This document shows, piece by piece, positions 24,354 through 34,200 of a stretch of 64,000 nt of DNA; position 1 is the stretch's first letter; the number at the start of each line of letters is the position of its first letter. Location of the stretch: the NCBI RefSeq assembly GCF_006439025.1, contig NZ_RCYZ01000005.1, forward strand, positions 372,001-436,000, given 5' to 3'. The notes below the pieces were generated by a model. It did not search any database, had not been told where the DNA came from, and saw nothing but the letters and a program-made list of their open reading frames with translations. The translations under genes were made by a program, and so were the position numbers. The DNA comes from Hymenobacter nivis. GTDB lineage: Bacteria; Bacteroidota; Bacteroidia; Cytophagales; Hymenobacteraceae.

Positions 24354-25229
24354 ATGCGCAACCTCCTTGCTTCCGCCACCCTCTTCGCCGCGCTGCTTTT
24401 CGCCGGCACCGCCCACGCCCAGCAAACGGTCGTGAAAACCAAAACCAAATCGGCCCGCAACGCCGCCAAAACCGCCGCCAACGCCACCACCACCCCGCCG
24501 CCCGCCCCGCTGGCTCCGCCCGTGGGCGGCCCGCAGCGCCCCGGGGGCCCCAACGCCGGCCCCGGCCCGCTGCCCGGCGGCCCCGACGGGGGCCCCGGCC
24601 GCGGCCCCCAGGGCCCCGGGCCCAAAGGCGGCCCCGGCGGCCCCCGCGGCGGCCAAGTGCAGGCCCTGACCGACGTGCGCGGCACCCTCACCGCTTACCA
24701 AGCCCTAAACGATGAGCAGGTGTACGACGCCTTCGTGCTGCGTGCCGACGGGGCCCCGGCCGACACCGTGCACTTCCCGCGCCACATTGGCCAGCAGCTG
24801 ATGGCCGCCGCCAAAACCGGTAGCGCCGTGACAGTGAGCGGCTTCCGCCAGGCCGGGCCCGACGGCCGCAACCGCTTCCACTTCGTGAGCCTGACCAGCG
24901 GCAGCCAAACCGTGGCCGACGCCCGCCCCACACCGCCCGCCACCCCGCCCACCGAAACCAGCGCCACCGTGCGCGGCACCGTGCGCGAGTTGCGCCGGGG
25001 CCCCAACGGCCGCGTGCGCAGCCTGGTGCTGAGCGACCAAACCGTGCTCCAGCTCTCGCCCATCGCCGTGGAGCAGCTCGCCGACAAGCTCACCGTGGGC
25101 GCTAGCCTGGAGGCCACCGGCGCGGTGCGCACCGCCCGCCCCGGCGAGGCGTTGGCCACCACCACCCCCGCCCGCGTAGTACACGCCGAAACCCTGACGC
25201 TGGGCGGCACCAAGTACCTGGTGCGCTAG
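24354..25229 (+). CDS. Exported Gly/Pro-rich protein with two similar small beta domains
   Basis: 291 aa. Signal peptide MRNLLASATLFAALLFAGTA (cleaved after AHAQ), then a Lys/Ala segment, then a Gly-Pro-rich stretch at about 58-100 that looks collagen-like (PGGPDGGPGRGPQGPGPKGG). Two similar domains follow: DVRGTLTAYQAL...VHFPRHIGQQLMAAAKTGSA and TVRGTVRELRRG...LQLSPIAVEQLADKLTVGAS. Each reads as a short OB-like barrel with a central hydrophobic strand-helix. I do not recognise a named family. It lies directly upstream of a two-component pair, but a terminator separates them. Confidence 0.7.
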   Translation: MRNLLASATLFAALLFAGTAHAQQTVVKTKTKSARNAAKTAANATTTPPPAPLAPPVGGPQRPGGPNAGPGPLPGGPDGGPGRGPQGPGPKGGPGGPRGGQVQALTDVRGTLTAYQALNDEQVYDAFVLRADGAPADTVHFPRHIGQQLMAAAKTGSAVTVSGFRQAGPDGRNRFHFVSLTSGSQTVADARPTPPATPPTETSATVRGTVRELRRGPNGRVRSLVLSDQTVLQLSPIAVEQLADKLTVGASLEATGAVRTARPGEALATTTPARVVHAETLTLGGTKYLVR

Positions 25230-25251
25230 CCCCGGGCCCGGCTTTTGCCTA

Positions 25252-25293
25252 CCAAAAAACGACGCGGGGCCCAGGCTCCGCGCCGTTTTTTGG
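25252..25293. terminator. Intrinsic terminator
   Basis: CCAAAAAACG-A-CGCGG pairs with CCGCG-C-CGTTTTTTGG around GGCCCAGGCT, with one mismatched pair in a stem of 15 bp. It separates the Gly/Pro-rich gene from the response regulator. Confidence 0.85.
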
Positions 25294-25335
25294 GTTGGCA
25301 CCATTCCCACTTTGCTTCGCCATCTGGCTGATTAT

Positions 25336-26022
25336 ATGCGCATTCTCATCGTCGAAGACGAAGCCCGGCTGGCCGGGTTCATCCAACAGGGCCTCACGCA
25401 GGCCGGGCACGTGGCCGACGTGGCCGCCACCGGCCCCGAGGGCTTGGAGCGCGCCGCCGCCACGCCCTACGACTGCATTTTGCTCGACCTGATGCTGCCC
25501 GGCCAGAGCGGCCTCGACGTGCTGCGCAACCTGCGTGAGTTCGGCCTGAGCGTGCCCGTCATCATCCTCAGCGCCCTCACCGATGCCCGCCACGTCGTCA
25601 GCGGCCTCGAGGCCGGGGCCGTGGACTACCTGCGCAAACCCTTTGCCTTCGACGAGCTACTGGCCCGGCTGCTCATCATTGGGCGCAAAACGGCGGGGCC
25701 CGCCGGAGCCGAAGCCCTGCGTCTGGCCGACCTCGTGCTCGATCCGCTGGGCCGCACCGTGACGCGCGCCGGCCGGGCCCTCAGCCTCACCAACCGCGAG
25801 TTTGCGGTGCTGGACCTGCTGCTGCGCAACGCCGGCCGGGTGGTGACGAAAACCCGCCTCGCCGAAAAGGTGTGGGACGTAGAGTACGACATGGGCTCGA
25901 ACGTGATTGAGGTGCACATCTCGCAGCTGCGCCGCAAGCTCGACCGCGACTTTGCCCCCGCCCCTGCCCTGCTCGAAACCGTGATTGGCCAGGGCTACCG
26001 CCTGCGCGAGCCGGTGGAATAA
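25336..26022 (+). CDS. OmpR/PhoB-family response regulator
   Basis: 228 aa. The receiver domain (1-118) has ILIVEDEARL at the start, the phospho-acceptor D51 in CILLDLMLPG, and DYLRKPF with the conserved Lys near 102. The winged-helix DNA-binding domain (about 128-225) includes LTNREFAVLDLLLRNAGRVV, SNVIEVHISQLRRKLD and VIGQGYRL. It activates or represses transcription when phosphorylated, probably by the histidine kinase 102 bp downstream. The ATG at 25336 begins exactly at the first receiver strand. Confidence 0.95.
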   Translation: MRILIVEDEARLAGFIQQGLTQAGHVADVAATGPEGLERAAATPYDCILLDLMLPGQSGLDVLRNLREFGLSVPVIILSALTDARHVVSGLEAGAVDYLRKPFAFDELLARLLIIGRKTAGPAGAEALRLADLVLDPLGRTVTRAGRALSLTNREFAVLDLLLRNAGRVVTKTRLAEKVWDVEYDMGSNVIEVHISQLRRKLDRDFAPAPALLETVIGQGYRLREPVE

Positions 26023-26052
26023 GGAGTCGTTTGAATCAGCAGAAAAGTGTTT

Positions 26053-26091
26053 TAGCCCGTCATGCAGCGCGCAGCGAAGCATGACGGGCTA
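26053..26091. repeat. REP-like hairpin between response regulator and kinase genes
   Basis: TAGCCCGTCATGC at 26053-26065 and its complement at 26079-26091 form a 13-bp stem around AGCGCGCAGCGAA, followed by TTTATT. GTCATGC...GCGAAGCATGAC elements recur, to my recollection, in intergenic DNA of related genomes. It may act as a REP element, attenuator or terminator within the two-component locus. Confidence 0.6.
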
Positions 26092-26124
26092 TTTATTCCA
26101 AAAAAGCCACTCCTTATAAAATAA

Positions 26125-27573
26125 ATGCGTTCCGATACGCCCCCATCCCCTCCTACTTCCTCCACGTCCTCCGCGCCGGGGCGCCGGTTCCGGCTGGGGC
26201 TGCGGGGGCAGCTGCTGCTGGTGTTCGGGCTGGTGTTTGGGCTGGCTGCGCTGGCGGCCGGCGGCTACCAGTACCGCAGCCTGGCCCGCCTGCTGGCCCG
26301 CACCGACGATGCCCAGCTGCGCACCCGCGCCACCCGCCTACTCGACCGCGTGAGCCTCGACCCGCTGCCCACCCTGCCCCTGCCCGACCAGCTCGGCGAG
26401 GCCATGCGCCTGGATTTTGAGGAGCCCGGCCGGCCGGCCCGCGAGCTGTTCCGCTCGGCGCAATTCCCGGCCGGGGCCCCCGGGCTGCCGCGCCCCGGCG
26501 CGCCCGGCGCCGCGCTGGGGCCCCGGCGCGTGGTGGCCGTGGGCCGCGCCGCCGCGCCGCCCGGCCCGGGCGCCAGCGAGGCCGCGCCCACCGGCCGCCT
26601 CACGCTGTGGCTGGCCCACCCCGCCGCCCCCCTGGCCCGCGACCTGGCCCGCCTGCGCCGCACCCTGTGGCTCGGCCTGCTGGGCAGCGCCGCGCTGGCC
26701 GCGCTACTGGCCCCGGCGGTAGCGGCCGTGGCGCTGCGGCCGCTGCGGCGCATGGCCGCCCAGGCCCGGCGCATCCAGCAGGCGCAGGACATTGCCCCCC
26801 TACCCGTGCCCAACACCGGCGACGAAGTGCAGGAGCTGGCCGAAACCCTCAACCAGCTGCTGGGCCGCTTGCAGGGCCAGGCCACGGCCCAAGCCAACTT
26901 CCTGGCCGCGGCGGCGCACGAGCTGCGCACGCCGCTGGCCACCCTGCAAACCGGCCTGGACGTGAGCGGGCGCGACCCCAACCTACCCGCCGCCACCCGC
27001 GCCGCCCTGGCCGGGCACGACGCCGAGCTGGCCCGCCTGGGCCGCCTCGTCGACGATTTCCTGCTGGTGGGGCGCCTGGGCGCGGGGGCCCTGCCCGCCG
27101 CCCGCCGCCCCGTGGCCCTCGACGAGCTGCTGCTGGCCCTGGCCGACCGCGAGCTCCCACGCTTCCGGGCGGCGGGGCGCACGCTCACCATCGAGCTGCC
27201 CGAGCACGCCACCACGGCCGAGCTAACCGTCGGCACCGACCCCGACCAGCTCACCACCATGCTGTTGAACCTGCTCGACAACGCCCGCAAGCACGGGGCC
27301 CCGGGGGCCCCGGTGGCGCTGCGGCTGGCGGGCCCAGCGGCCGGCGCAGGCCCCACCATCGGCGTGGCCAACGCGCTGGCCGTACCCCTGGGGCCCCACC
27401 TGGCCCACCTCACCGCCGCCTGGTACCAGGCCGACCCGCTGGCCCCCGGCACCGGCCTGGGCCTGTGGATTGCCGGCCGCCTGGCCCAGGGCCTGGGCGT
27501 GCGCCTGGGATTCGAAGAAGTGGGGCCCCAGCTGTGCGCCACCGTGGCCTGGCCCGCCCCCAGCCCCGCCTGA
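26125..27573 (+). CDS. Sensor histidine kinase with unusual ATP-binding domain
   Basis: 482 aa. Transmembrane helix 1 at 28-48, a Pro/Ala-rich periplasmic loop of about 130 residues, helix 2 at about 182-203, and a HAMP segment (RPLRRMAAQARRIQQAQDI). The HisKA domain has H265 in AAAHELRTPLATL. The catalytic domain keeps the N box (NLLDNARKHG) and G2 loop (GTGLGLWI), but the DxGxG G1 box is replaced by IGVANALAVPLG and the lid is short. The protein may have weak or altered ATP use, or act mainly as a phosphatase; that is inference. It partners with the regulator just upstream. Confidence 0.9.
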   Translation: MRSDTPPSPPTSSTSSAPGRRFRLGLRGQLLLVFGLVFGLAALAAGGYQYRSLARLLARTDDAQLRTRATRLLDRVSLDPLPTLPLPDQLGEAMRLDFEEPGRPARELFRSAQFPAGAPGLPRPGAPGAALGPRRVVAVGRAAAPPGPGASEAAPTGRLTLWLAHPAAPLARDLARLRRTLWLGLLGSAALAALLAPAVAAVALRPLRRMAAQARRIQQAQDIAPLPVPNTGDEVQELAETLNQLLGRLQGQATAQANFLAAAAHELRTPLATLQTGLDVSGRDPNLPAATRAALAGHDAELARLGRLVDDFLLVGRLGAGALPAARRPVALDELLLALADRELPRFRAAGRTLTIELPEHATTAELTVGTDPDQLTTMLLNLLDNARKHGAPGAPVALRLAGPAAGAGPTIGVANALAVPLGPHLAHLTAAWYQADPLAPGTGLGLWIAGRLAQGLGVRLGFEEVGPQLCATVAWPAPSPA

Positions 27574-27879
27574 GCGCGGCGGGACCGCCCAGCGCCCCGG
27601 CCCGAAACCACTACCGACCTGCCCCCTAAGGCAACTTATGCGCAAACCACCGCCCCGGGCTGGCCGCTGCTAACGGCGCTGCTGCTGGCGCAGCGGGGCC
27701 AACGGCAATTTTGTAACTCTGGCAAGCAGGGCCGGGCTGGTTGCTTGCGGCCTTGTTTGTCTTTGACACGGGGGCGAGGCCCGCGGGAGCCGGCCCCGGG
27801 GGCCCTGGGCGCATTCGGGGCGGTGTCGTACTTTCGGTGAAAATAGATTAAACCGGCTGCTACGCTATTGAATTATTTT
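27574..27879. other. Intergenic region upstream of patatin gene
   Basis: 306 bp without a gene. It contains short GC-rich self-complementary stretches but no clear terminator after the kinase. A promoter-like GTACTTTC lies at 27838-27845, 34 bp before the patatin ATG. Confidence 0.45.
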
Positions 27880-30189
27880 ATGATTAAAAAACTATTATGC
27901 GCGGGCTTGGTGGCCGGCGCGCTGGGCGGGGCGGGCCCGGCCCAAGCCCAAAAAGTGGGCCTGGTGCTGAGCGGCGGCGGGGCCAAGGGCCTCGCCCACG
28001 TGGGGGTGCTCAAGGAGCTGGAGAAGAACCACATCCCCATCGACTACATTGTGGGCACGAGCATGGGGGCCGTGGTGGGGGCCATGTACGCCTCGGGCTA
28101 CTCGCCAGCCGACATCGAGCAGATTGTGCTGAGCAAGGAATTCCAGAACTGGACGTCGGGCCGCACCCTGGAGAGCAAAACCTTCAATTACGTCACGAGC
28201 GAGCCCTCGCCCTCGGCCCTGCGCCTGGGCGTGGCCCTCGACTCGACGCTGCACGCACGGGTGAGCTCGAACCTGGTGAACGACCTGAACCTGAACCTGG
28301 CCCTGGCCAAGCTGCTGGCCCCGTCGGGAGCCGAGGCGGGCTACGATTTCAACAAGCTCTTTGTGCCCTACCGGTGCATGACGTCGGAGGTATTCACGCG
28401 CCAGGAGGTGGTGCAGCGCCAGGGCTCGCTGAGCGACGCGGTGCGCAACTCGATGACGTTTCCGCTGGCCTTCCGGCCCATCCGCAACCTCGACGGCAAG
28501 TACTACTACGACGGGGCGGTGTTCGACAACTTCCCCACGGCGGCCATGAAAACGGAGTTTGCGCCCGACGTCATCATCGGGGTGAACGTGGGCGACGTGG
28601 CCTTCAAAAAGTACCCTTTCAAAAACGACGATGAGCTGCTGGCCACCACGGTGCTGTTCCTGGGCACGAGCGTGGCCGACACGTCGAGCGTGGGCAAGAA
28701 CGGCATCTACATCCAGCCCAACCTGGGGGCCCTGGGCGTGGGCGACTTCGACCAGGTGAAGCAATTCATTGGCAAGGGCGACACGGCCACGCTGCTGAAG
28801 ATGGACCTCATCAAGCAGCGCATTGCCCGCCGCCAGGACCCGGCGGCCCTGGCGGCGCGGCGGCTCGCGTTTCAGCAGGGGGTGCCCGAGCCGCGCTTTG
28901 TGGAGGTGCAGGTGCACGGCCTGCGGCCGGACCAGAACACGTATGCGGCCAAGTTTTTCCAGCGCAAGGGCCGCGAGTTCAGCCTCGACGAGATTGAAGA
29001 GGGCTACTACCGGCTGGCGTCGGACGATTACTTCAAGAACATTTACCCGCGCATTCGCTACGACGCGGCGCGCAAGGGCTACATTTTCAGCCTCGACGCG
29101 CAGCGCAACAACAACGTGACGGCGGAGGTGGGCTTCGTGCTGAGCACCCGGCCCATCGACAATTTTTTCCTGGGCCTGGAGTTTCGGGTGCTGCGCAAGC
29201 TGCTCTACACCACGGCGGCCGACGTGAGCCTGGGGCGCTTTTACAACGGGGCCCACGGCTCGTTTCGCATCAGCGTGCCGGGCAAGGTACCGTTCTACGT
29301 GGAGCCGGGCATCACCTACAACCAGTGGGATTTCCAGAGCACGGGCGGCCTGCTGGGGCGCAACGCCCTGGGCACCCAAATCCGGCAGCAGGACACGAAG
29401 GTGGGCTTCCAGGTGGGCGTGACGCCGACCTACCGCAGCCGGTTGCTGCTCGACGCGGGCCTGTTTACGACGCACGACGACTACACGAACCGCACGGAGG
29501 TGAGCAGCAGCGACGTGCTCGACAAAACCATTTTCCACGGCTTCACAGGGGCCCTGCGCCTGGACCGCAACACGCTCAACGAGAAGCAGTACGCCACCGG
29601 CGGCCACCGCTACTCGTACACATTGCGCGGCGTCACGGGGGCGTCGGACTACACGCCGGGCTCGACGTCGCTGGTGGCAGCCAACGCGAGCCACCACCAG
29701 TGGCTGCAATTCCGGGCCACCGTGGAGCGCTACTTTACCCTGCCCGGCAACCGCCGCAACTGGGGCTACTTCGGCGAGCTGATGGCCACCGGGCAGGGCC
29801 GGTTCAGCAACTTCCGGGCCTCACAGGCCATTGCGCCGGTGTTTGCGCCCCTGCCCGACGCCCGCACACTGTTTCTGGACAAGTACCGCAGCGGGCGCTA
29901 CGGGGCCGTGGGCCTGCGCTACAGCCAGGCCGTGCTGGGCAGCCTGCAGTGGCGCTCCGAGCTCTACGTGCACCTCAACTTCCAGCCCTTCGAGCAGGCC
30001 GCCGACCAGACGGCCATCCGCACCAGTGGCTTCGACCGGCCCCGCCTGACGGCCAGCACCGGCTTCATTTACATGACGCTCGTGGGGCCCCTGGCCCTGC
30101 ACGCCCGCTACTACGACGACCCCACCGAGCACTTCGGCGTGTACGCCCACCTGGGCTACCTGCTCTTCCGCGGCCGCGCCCTGGAATAG
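27880..30189 (+). CDS. Patatin-like phospholipase fused to an outer-membrane beta-barrel
   Basis: 769 aa. The signal peptide (1-24, to AQAQ) is followed by a patatin domain to about 320: oxyanion loop SGGGAKG at 31-37, nucleophile S61 in GTSMG, and catalytic D211 in YYYDGAVFDNFP. A POTRA-like segment (FVEVQVHGLRPDQNTYAAKF, IYPRIRYDAARKGYIFSL) precedes a C-terminal half rich in alternating aromatic strands ending GYLLFRGRALE. This is the PlpD-type (type Vd) layout, where a barrel carries a lipase to the cell surface. It probably hydrolyses phospholipids at or beyond the outer membrane. The ATG at 27880 is preferred over a TTG at 27868. Confidence 0.92.
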   Translation: MIKKLLCAGLVAGALGGAGPAQAQKVGLVLSGGGAKGLAHVGVLKELEKNHIPIDYIVGTSMGAVVGAMYASGYSPADIEQIVLSKEFQNWTSGRTLESKTFNYVTSEPSPSALRLGVALDSTLHARVSSNLVNDLNLNLALAKLLAPSGAEAGYDFNKLFVPYRCMTSEVFTRQEVVQRQGSLSDAVRNSMTFPLAFRPIRNLDGKYYYDGAVFDNFPTAAMKTEFAPDVIIGVNVGDVAFKKYPFKNDDELLATTVLFLGTSVADTSSVGKNGIYIQPNLGALGVGDFDQVKQFIGKGDTATLLKMDLIKQRIARRQDPAALAARRLAFQQGVPEPRFVEVQVHGLRPDQNTYAAKFFQRKGREFSLDEIEEGYYRLASDDYFKNIYPRIRYDAARKGYIFSLDAQRNNNVTAEVGFVLSTRPIDNFFLGLEFRVLRKLLYTTAADVSLGRFYNGAHGSFRISVPGKVPFYVEPGITYNQWDFQSTGGLLGRNALGTQIRQQDTKVGFQVGVTPTYRSRLLLDAGLFTTHDDYTNRTEVSSSDVLDKTIFHGFTGALRLDRNTLNEKQYATGGHRYSYTLRGVTGASDYTPGSTSLVAANASHHQWLQFRATVERYFTLPGNRRNWGYFGELMATGQGRFSNFRASQAIAPVFAPLPDARTLFLDKYRSGRYGAVGLRYSQAVLGSLQWRSELYVHLNFQPFEQAADQTAIRTSGFDRPRLTASTGFIYMTLVGPLALHARYYDDPTEHFGVYAHLGYLLFRGRALE

Positions 30190-30279
30190 GGCCCCGGGGG
30201 CATGGCGCAAGCTTTGGCTACGCTAATCTTCGGCCGCAGTTCGCGCCACGAATCACCGCTTGATACCAGTTACTTAATA

Positions 30280-30323
30280 CCAAGAAAGCCCTTCCGGCCA
30301 TGCGGCCAGAAGGGCTTTCTTGG
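30280..30323. terminator. Bidirectional intrinsic terminator
   Basis: A perfect 15-bp stem (CCAAGAAAGCCCTTC at 30280-30294, complement at 30309-30323) holds an inner GGCC...GGCC pairing. It lies between convergent genes ending at 30189 and 30337. Confidence 0.85.
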
Positions 30324-30336
30324 TGGGTGCGGTGCA

Positions 30337-31065
30337 CTAGCCCGCAATGGCAGCGGCCACGGCTTTCGGGGCCTCGTAGGGCAGCAAGTGCCCGGTACCT
30401 GGCACCTCCGTGAAGGGGGTGCCGGGGGGCAGCAGCGGCAGGGTATGCTGGCGCTGGGCGGCGGCGGGAATGGCGCGGTCGGCGGTGCCCACCAGCAGGT
30501 GGCAGGGCACGGCAATTTCGCCCATCAGGGCCGTAATATCTTCCAGCGAGCCGGCCAGCAGCCAGGCGGCCCAGGCGGCCTGGGTGCTGCGCAGGTTATC
30601 GGCCACAATCTGGCGGTGCGCGGCGGCGGGCAGGGCAGCCTCGGTGATGGTGTGGAAGGTTTTTTCGGCTTCGGCGGGTTGGCCATAGGCAGCCAGTGAG
30701 GCAGCGCGGTCGTCGTCGGAAATCGGCTCGGGGCTGGGTGGCGAGGGCGAGAGCAGCACCAAGCGGCGCAGGCCGGCGGGCCGGGTGGCGGCCAGGGCCA
30801 GGGCCACTTTGCCGCCCAGGCTGTGGCCCACCAGCACGTAGTCGGTCAGCTGGTGCTCGGCGATGAAGGCCGCCACCCAATCGGCGTAAGCACCCACCGA
30901 GTAGTCGAACCCCGCGGGGGCCCCCTGAGCGCCAAAGCCGGGCAGGTCGGGGGCGAGCAGGGCGGTACCCGCGGGCAGCAGCGGGCGCAGGGCGTCAAAT
31001 TCGTGGCCGGCCCCGGCCCAGTAGTGCAGGGCCAGTACGGCGGTGGGAGTGGTGGAGTCAGGCAT
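30337..31065 (-). CDS. Alpha/beta hydrolase
   Basis: 242 aa with no signal peptide. Nucleophile Ser in VGHSLGGKVALAL near residue 98, acid in GTADRAIP near 197, and His in GTGHLLPYEAP near 224 complete the catalytic triad. LALHYWAGAGHEF near the start replaces the usual HG oxyanion strand with H-Y-W. Family members are esterases, haloperoxidase-like or MhpC-like hydrolases; the substrate is unknown. The ATG at 31065 (MPDSTTPTAVLAL) is chosen because an upstream start would run into the terminator of the giant gene. Confidence 0.88.
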   Translation of the reverse strand: MPDSTTPTAVLALHYWAGAGHEFDALRPLLPAGTALLAPDLPGFGAQGAPAGFDYSVGAYADWVAAFIAEHQLTDYVLVGHSLGGKVALALAATRPAGLRRLVLLSPSPPSPEPISDDDRAASLAAYGQPAEAEKTFHTITEAALPAAAHRQIVADNLRSTQAAWAAWLLAGSLEDITALMGEIAVPCHLLVGTADRAIPAAAQRQHTLPLLPPGTPFTEVPGTGHLLPYEAPKAVAAAIAG

Positions 31066-31133
31066 GGGCCCGCATACGGCAAACGCTCCTACTGGGATTA
31101 ATCCCACCCCCGCCCCCAGGGCCCAAACGCACA

Positions 31134-31166
31134 AAGGCCCTTCCCCCAAGCTGAGGGAAGGGCCTT
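31134..31166. terminator. Intrinsic terminator of the first giant gene
   Basis: AAGGCCCTTCCC at 31134-31145 and its complement at 31155-31166 form a 12-bp stem with a 9-nt loop. On the minus strand it follows the giant gene stop at 31203 by 36 bp and ends in TTT. Confidence 0.8.
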
Positions 31167-31202
31167 GCGTAGGGCCCCGGCCAACGCGGCCGGGGGCAAC
31201 AA

Positions 31203-34200
31203 TTACTCTTTCACCAAGCGCTTGGTGAGGCTGACGGCCGTGCCGTCGGTAGCCGTGCCGCGCACCTGCACCACGTAGCTGCCGCTGGCCAGCTTGGCCA
31301 GGTCCAGGGTGTGCAGTTGGGCCCCGGCCAGCGAAGCGCTCAGCACCGAGCGGCCCGTCATGTCCACCACGCTCACTTGGTACGTGCCCGCCGGCAGCTG
31401 GCTCAGGTCGAGCTGCGTGCTGGCCACGGCTGGGTTCGGGTACAGGCCAATGGCCAGGGGCCCTACCTGCGTGAACGAGACGCTGCGCACCGGCGAGAGG
31501 CTCGCTGTGCCGTCCGCGTCCACTTGGCGCAGGCGGTAGTACACCGTGCCGGTTGCTTTGGCCGCCACGTTGGCGTCGGTCAGGGCGTAGTCGGTCGCGC
31601 TGGACGTGCTGCCCTGGCCCTTCACCTGCCCGATTTTCACGAACGCCGTGCCGTCGAGGCTGCGCTCCACGTCGAAGTGGTCGTTGTTCTTCTCCGAAGC
31701 CGTGGCCCAGGCCAGCGCCGCGTCGCGGTTGCCCACGGCCGTGGCCGTGAACGCCGCCAGCTCCACTGGCAGCGGGTACGCCCCGATGGTGAAGGCGGCC
31801 AGCGCCGTGTTCGTACCGCCGTTCAGGTCGGTGGTTACCACGTTCAGGTAGTAAGTGCGGGCGTTGCTGTAGTTGAGCAATTTGCTCGCGTCGCTCACGA
31901 ATACTTGGCCCGTGGTGGGGTTCACCGATACGCCAGGAGGCAGGGTGTTGGTCGGGTTCTGGGCGGGGCCCGTGGCTGCCAGCACGGCGCCGCCCAGGCC
32001 GTTGTTGGTCGGCACGTTGCCCGGCGTGGTGGGCTGAATCGCGCCGGCCGCGTTGTAGATCGCCCCAACGGTGTTGTACACTGCCGTGTTGGGGTCAATC
32101 GTGAAGGCCAGCACGTCGTTGGTCACGTACTTGTTGGTCCCGCCCTTGGCCGTGGCCGACGTGTAGGCCGCGCTGCTCAAGTCCTGCCCAACCGGGATGG
32201 TGTACAGGGCCGGGGCCGCCGATACCACACCCGCGTTGTCCATGGCGGTGTAGCCAAAGAAAGCGTTGCCCACAAAGGTGGCCACGGGGTCAAACCGGAG
32301 GTTGCCGGCGTTGGCGGCCGTAATGACATCCGTCAAGGTCAACACTGCGCCGTTCAGCGTCAGCACCCCTTGGGTATCGGCGTCGGGAAGCGAAGTGAGC
32401 TTGTAGGAGGCCACGTTGTTGTCAGCGTCGGTGGCGCTGAGCGGCGAGAGCAACAGGGCCCCAGCCGTATTGCCTTGCGGCGTTTGCAGCGCATTGACAA
32501 CCGAATTGGCCACGGGCGCGGTGTTGCCGGGTGCTACCGTCACCGTCGACGTGTTGTTGTTGGTCGCGGTAGTGGTAGTGGGCTGGGTCGTCGTCGTCGC
32601 TACGGTGCCGATTAGCGTGTAAGCAGTGCTCGGCGCCGTGAAGGAAATCGAGTTCATCACCTGCCCGCCAGCGCCCGCGTCCTGCGTAGCAATGGTTGGG
32701 AACGTGACGGTTCCCGTCGAGGAGTCGTACGTGCCGCCGCCCGAGATGGTAACCGAAGCGGGGCTCAGGCCCGAAGGAATCGTCACCTTCTGGACCACCC
32801 CGCTAGCCGGCGAAGGGCCGTTGTTCAGGGTCAGCACCGAGTAGGTCACGGCATCGCCAACCGCCACCGTTGTGGGGCCGCTTACAAACGTGGCTACGTC
32901 GGCAAGGGGCGTTACCGCGATGGTCCGCAGCTGCTGGTTGTTGCCAGGGGTCGGGTCCGACTGGTCGCCCGACACGAAGGCCCGGGCCTGGAGCGGAGTA
33001 GTGCCCGAAGCCACCAGTACAATGGTATTGGTGGTGGTGGCACCAACGGCTTGCGAGGCAATAGCCGGGAACGTTACAACGCCCGTGATGGGGTCGTAGG
33101 TGCCCCCCCCACTGATGGAGCTAATCGTGAGGCCTGCGTCGAGGGCCACCCGCTGCACTACGTTGGTGGCCGCGCCGGTGCTCGAGTTGAGGTTGGAGGT
33201 AGTAACGGTGAGCGTTACGGCATCGCCGGCATTGGGCATAGCTGGCGAAACCGTGACGTTGTTGAACAAGTCTGTTTTTACCGTCGTCGGGGCACTTGCC
33301 GGCGTGATGACGCTTGCCACGTTGTTGGTGTAGTTCGACTCTTCCACAGCAGCGCCCACGCTCACGGTAGCCGTAGCGTTGATCTGGCTCAGGCCAATGG
33401 GAGCCGCAACGATGCGTACTACGTTCGTCACGGTGCCCGCCGCACCCACCAGTTGGTTGGAGATGGCCGCGAAGGTCACCAAACCGGTAGTGTTATTGTA
33501 ACTCCCCCCCGTAGAGAGCATTACGTTTGACCCGCCTAGGCCAGCAGGTAGCTGTACCTGCGCGGCCACCGAGGGGGCAATCGAGGGCCCGTTGTTGGTC
33601 ACCACTACGGCGTAGTCAACCTGGTTGCCCTGCACAATGCTCGGCGGGCCACTGATGGCCACCGTCACGTCCACGATGGGGTCCACCAGGGTGGTTACGG
33701 CCGCACGGTTGTTGGTCCGCACGTTGTCGGGCGACGCTGATGACACGGAGGCTACGTTGAGCAGGGAAGCCGCCGCCGGAGCCGTGTACGAAATGGAGTT
33801 GACCACCGAGCTACCACTGGCCTGGCTGGCAATGTTGGGGAAGGTGACAACGCCCGTGCTGGCATTGTAAGTACCCGCCCCCGTGATGGTAACGGTCAGC
33901 AAGCCGGCCGGAATCGTCACGGTCTGCACCACGTTGGCGGCCGATGCGAGGCCGTTGTTGGCGGTGGTGACGGTGTAGGTCACGTTCTGGCCCGCGCCCA
34001 CCTCCGTGGGGCCGACGAGCGTGGTGGCCACGTCGCCGGGGACATTCACCGTTACGTCGGCCGTGGCCACGTTGTCCGCCACCACGATGTCGTTGGTGGT
34101 GGCCGAAATGCTGGCCGTGGCCGCCACCATGCCCGAAGCCGGCGCGTTCACCGTGATGGTGTAGGTGGCAGTGCTCGAACTGGCCAGCAAGTCAACCGAG

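Noticed and set aside
26265..27611. Minus-strand open frame opposite the histidine kinase, and a plus-strand alternative at 26607-27629
   Set aside because: Ser/Arg/Pro/Gly-rich shadows; the kinase frame carries HisKA and ATP-binding motifs.
27895..29709. Minus-strand open frame (604 codons) opposite the patatin gene
   Set aside because: Arg/His/Val-rich shadow with no motif; the plus strand has a full patatin site.
31066..31149. Upstream start for the alpha/beta hydrolase
   Set aside because: It would extend into the terminator hairpin of the giant gene and adds no conserved sequence.
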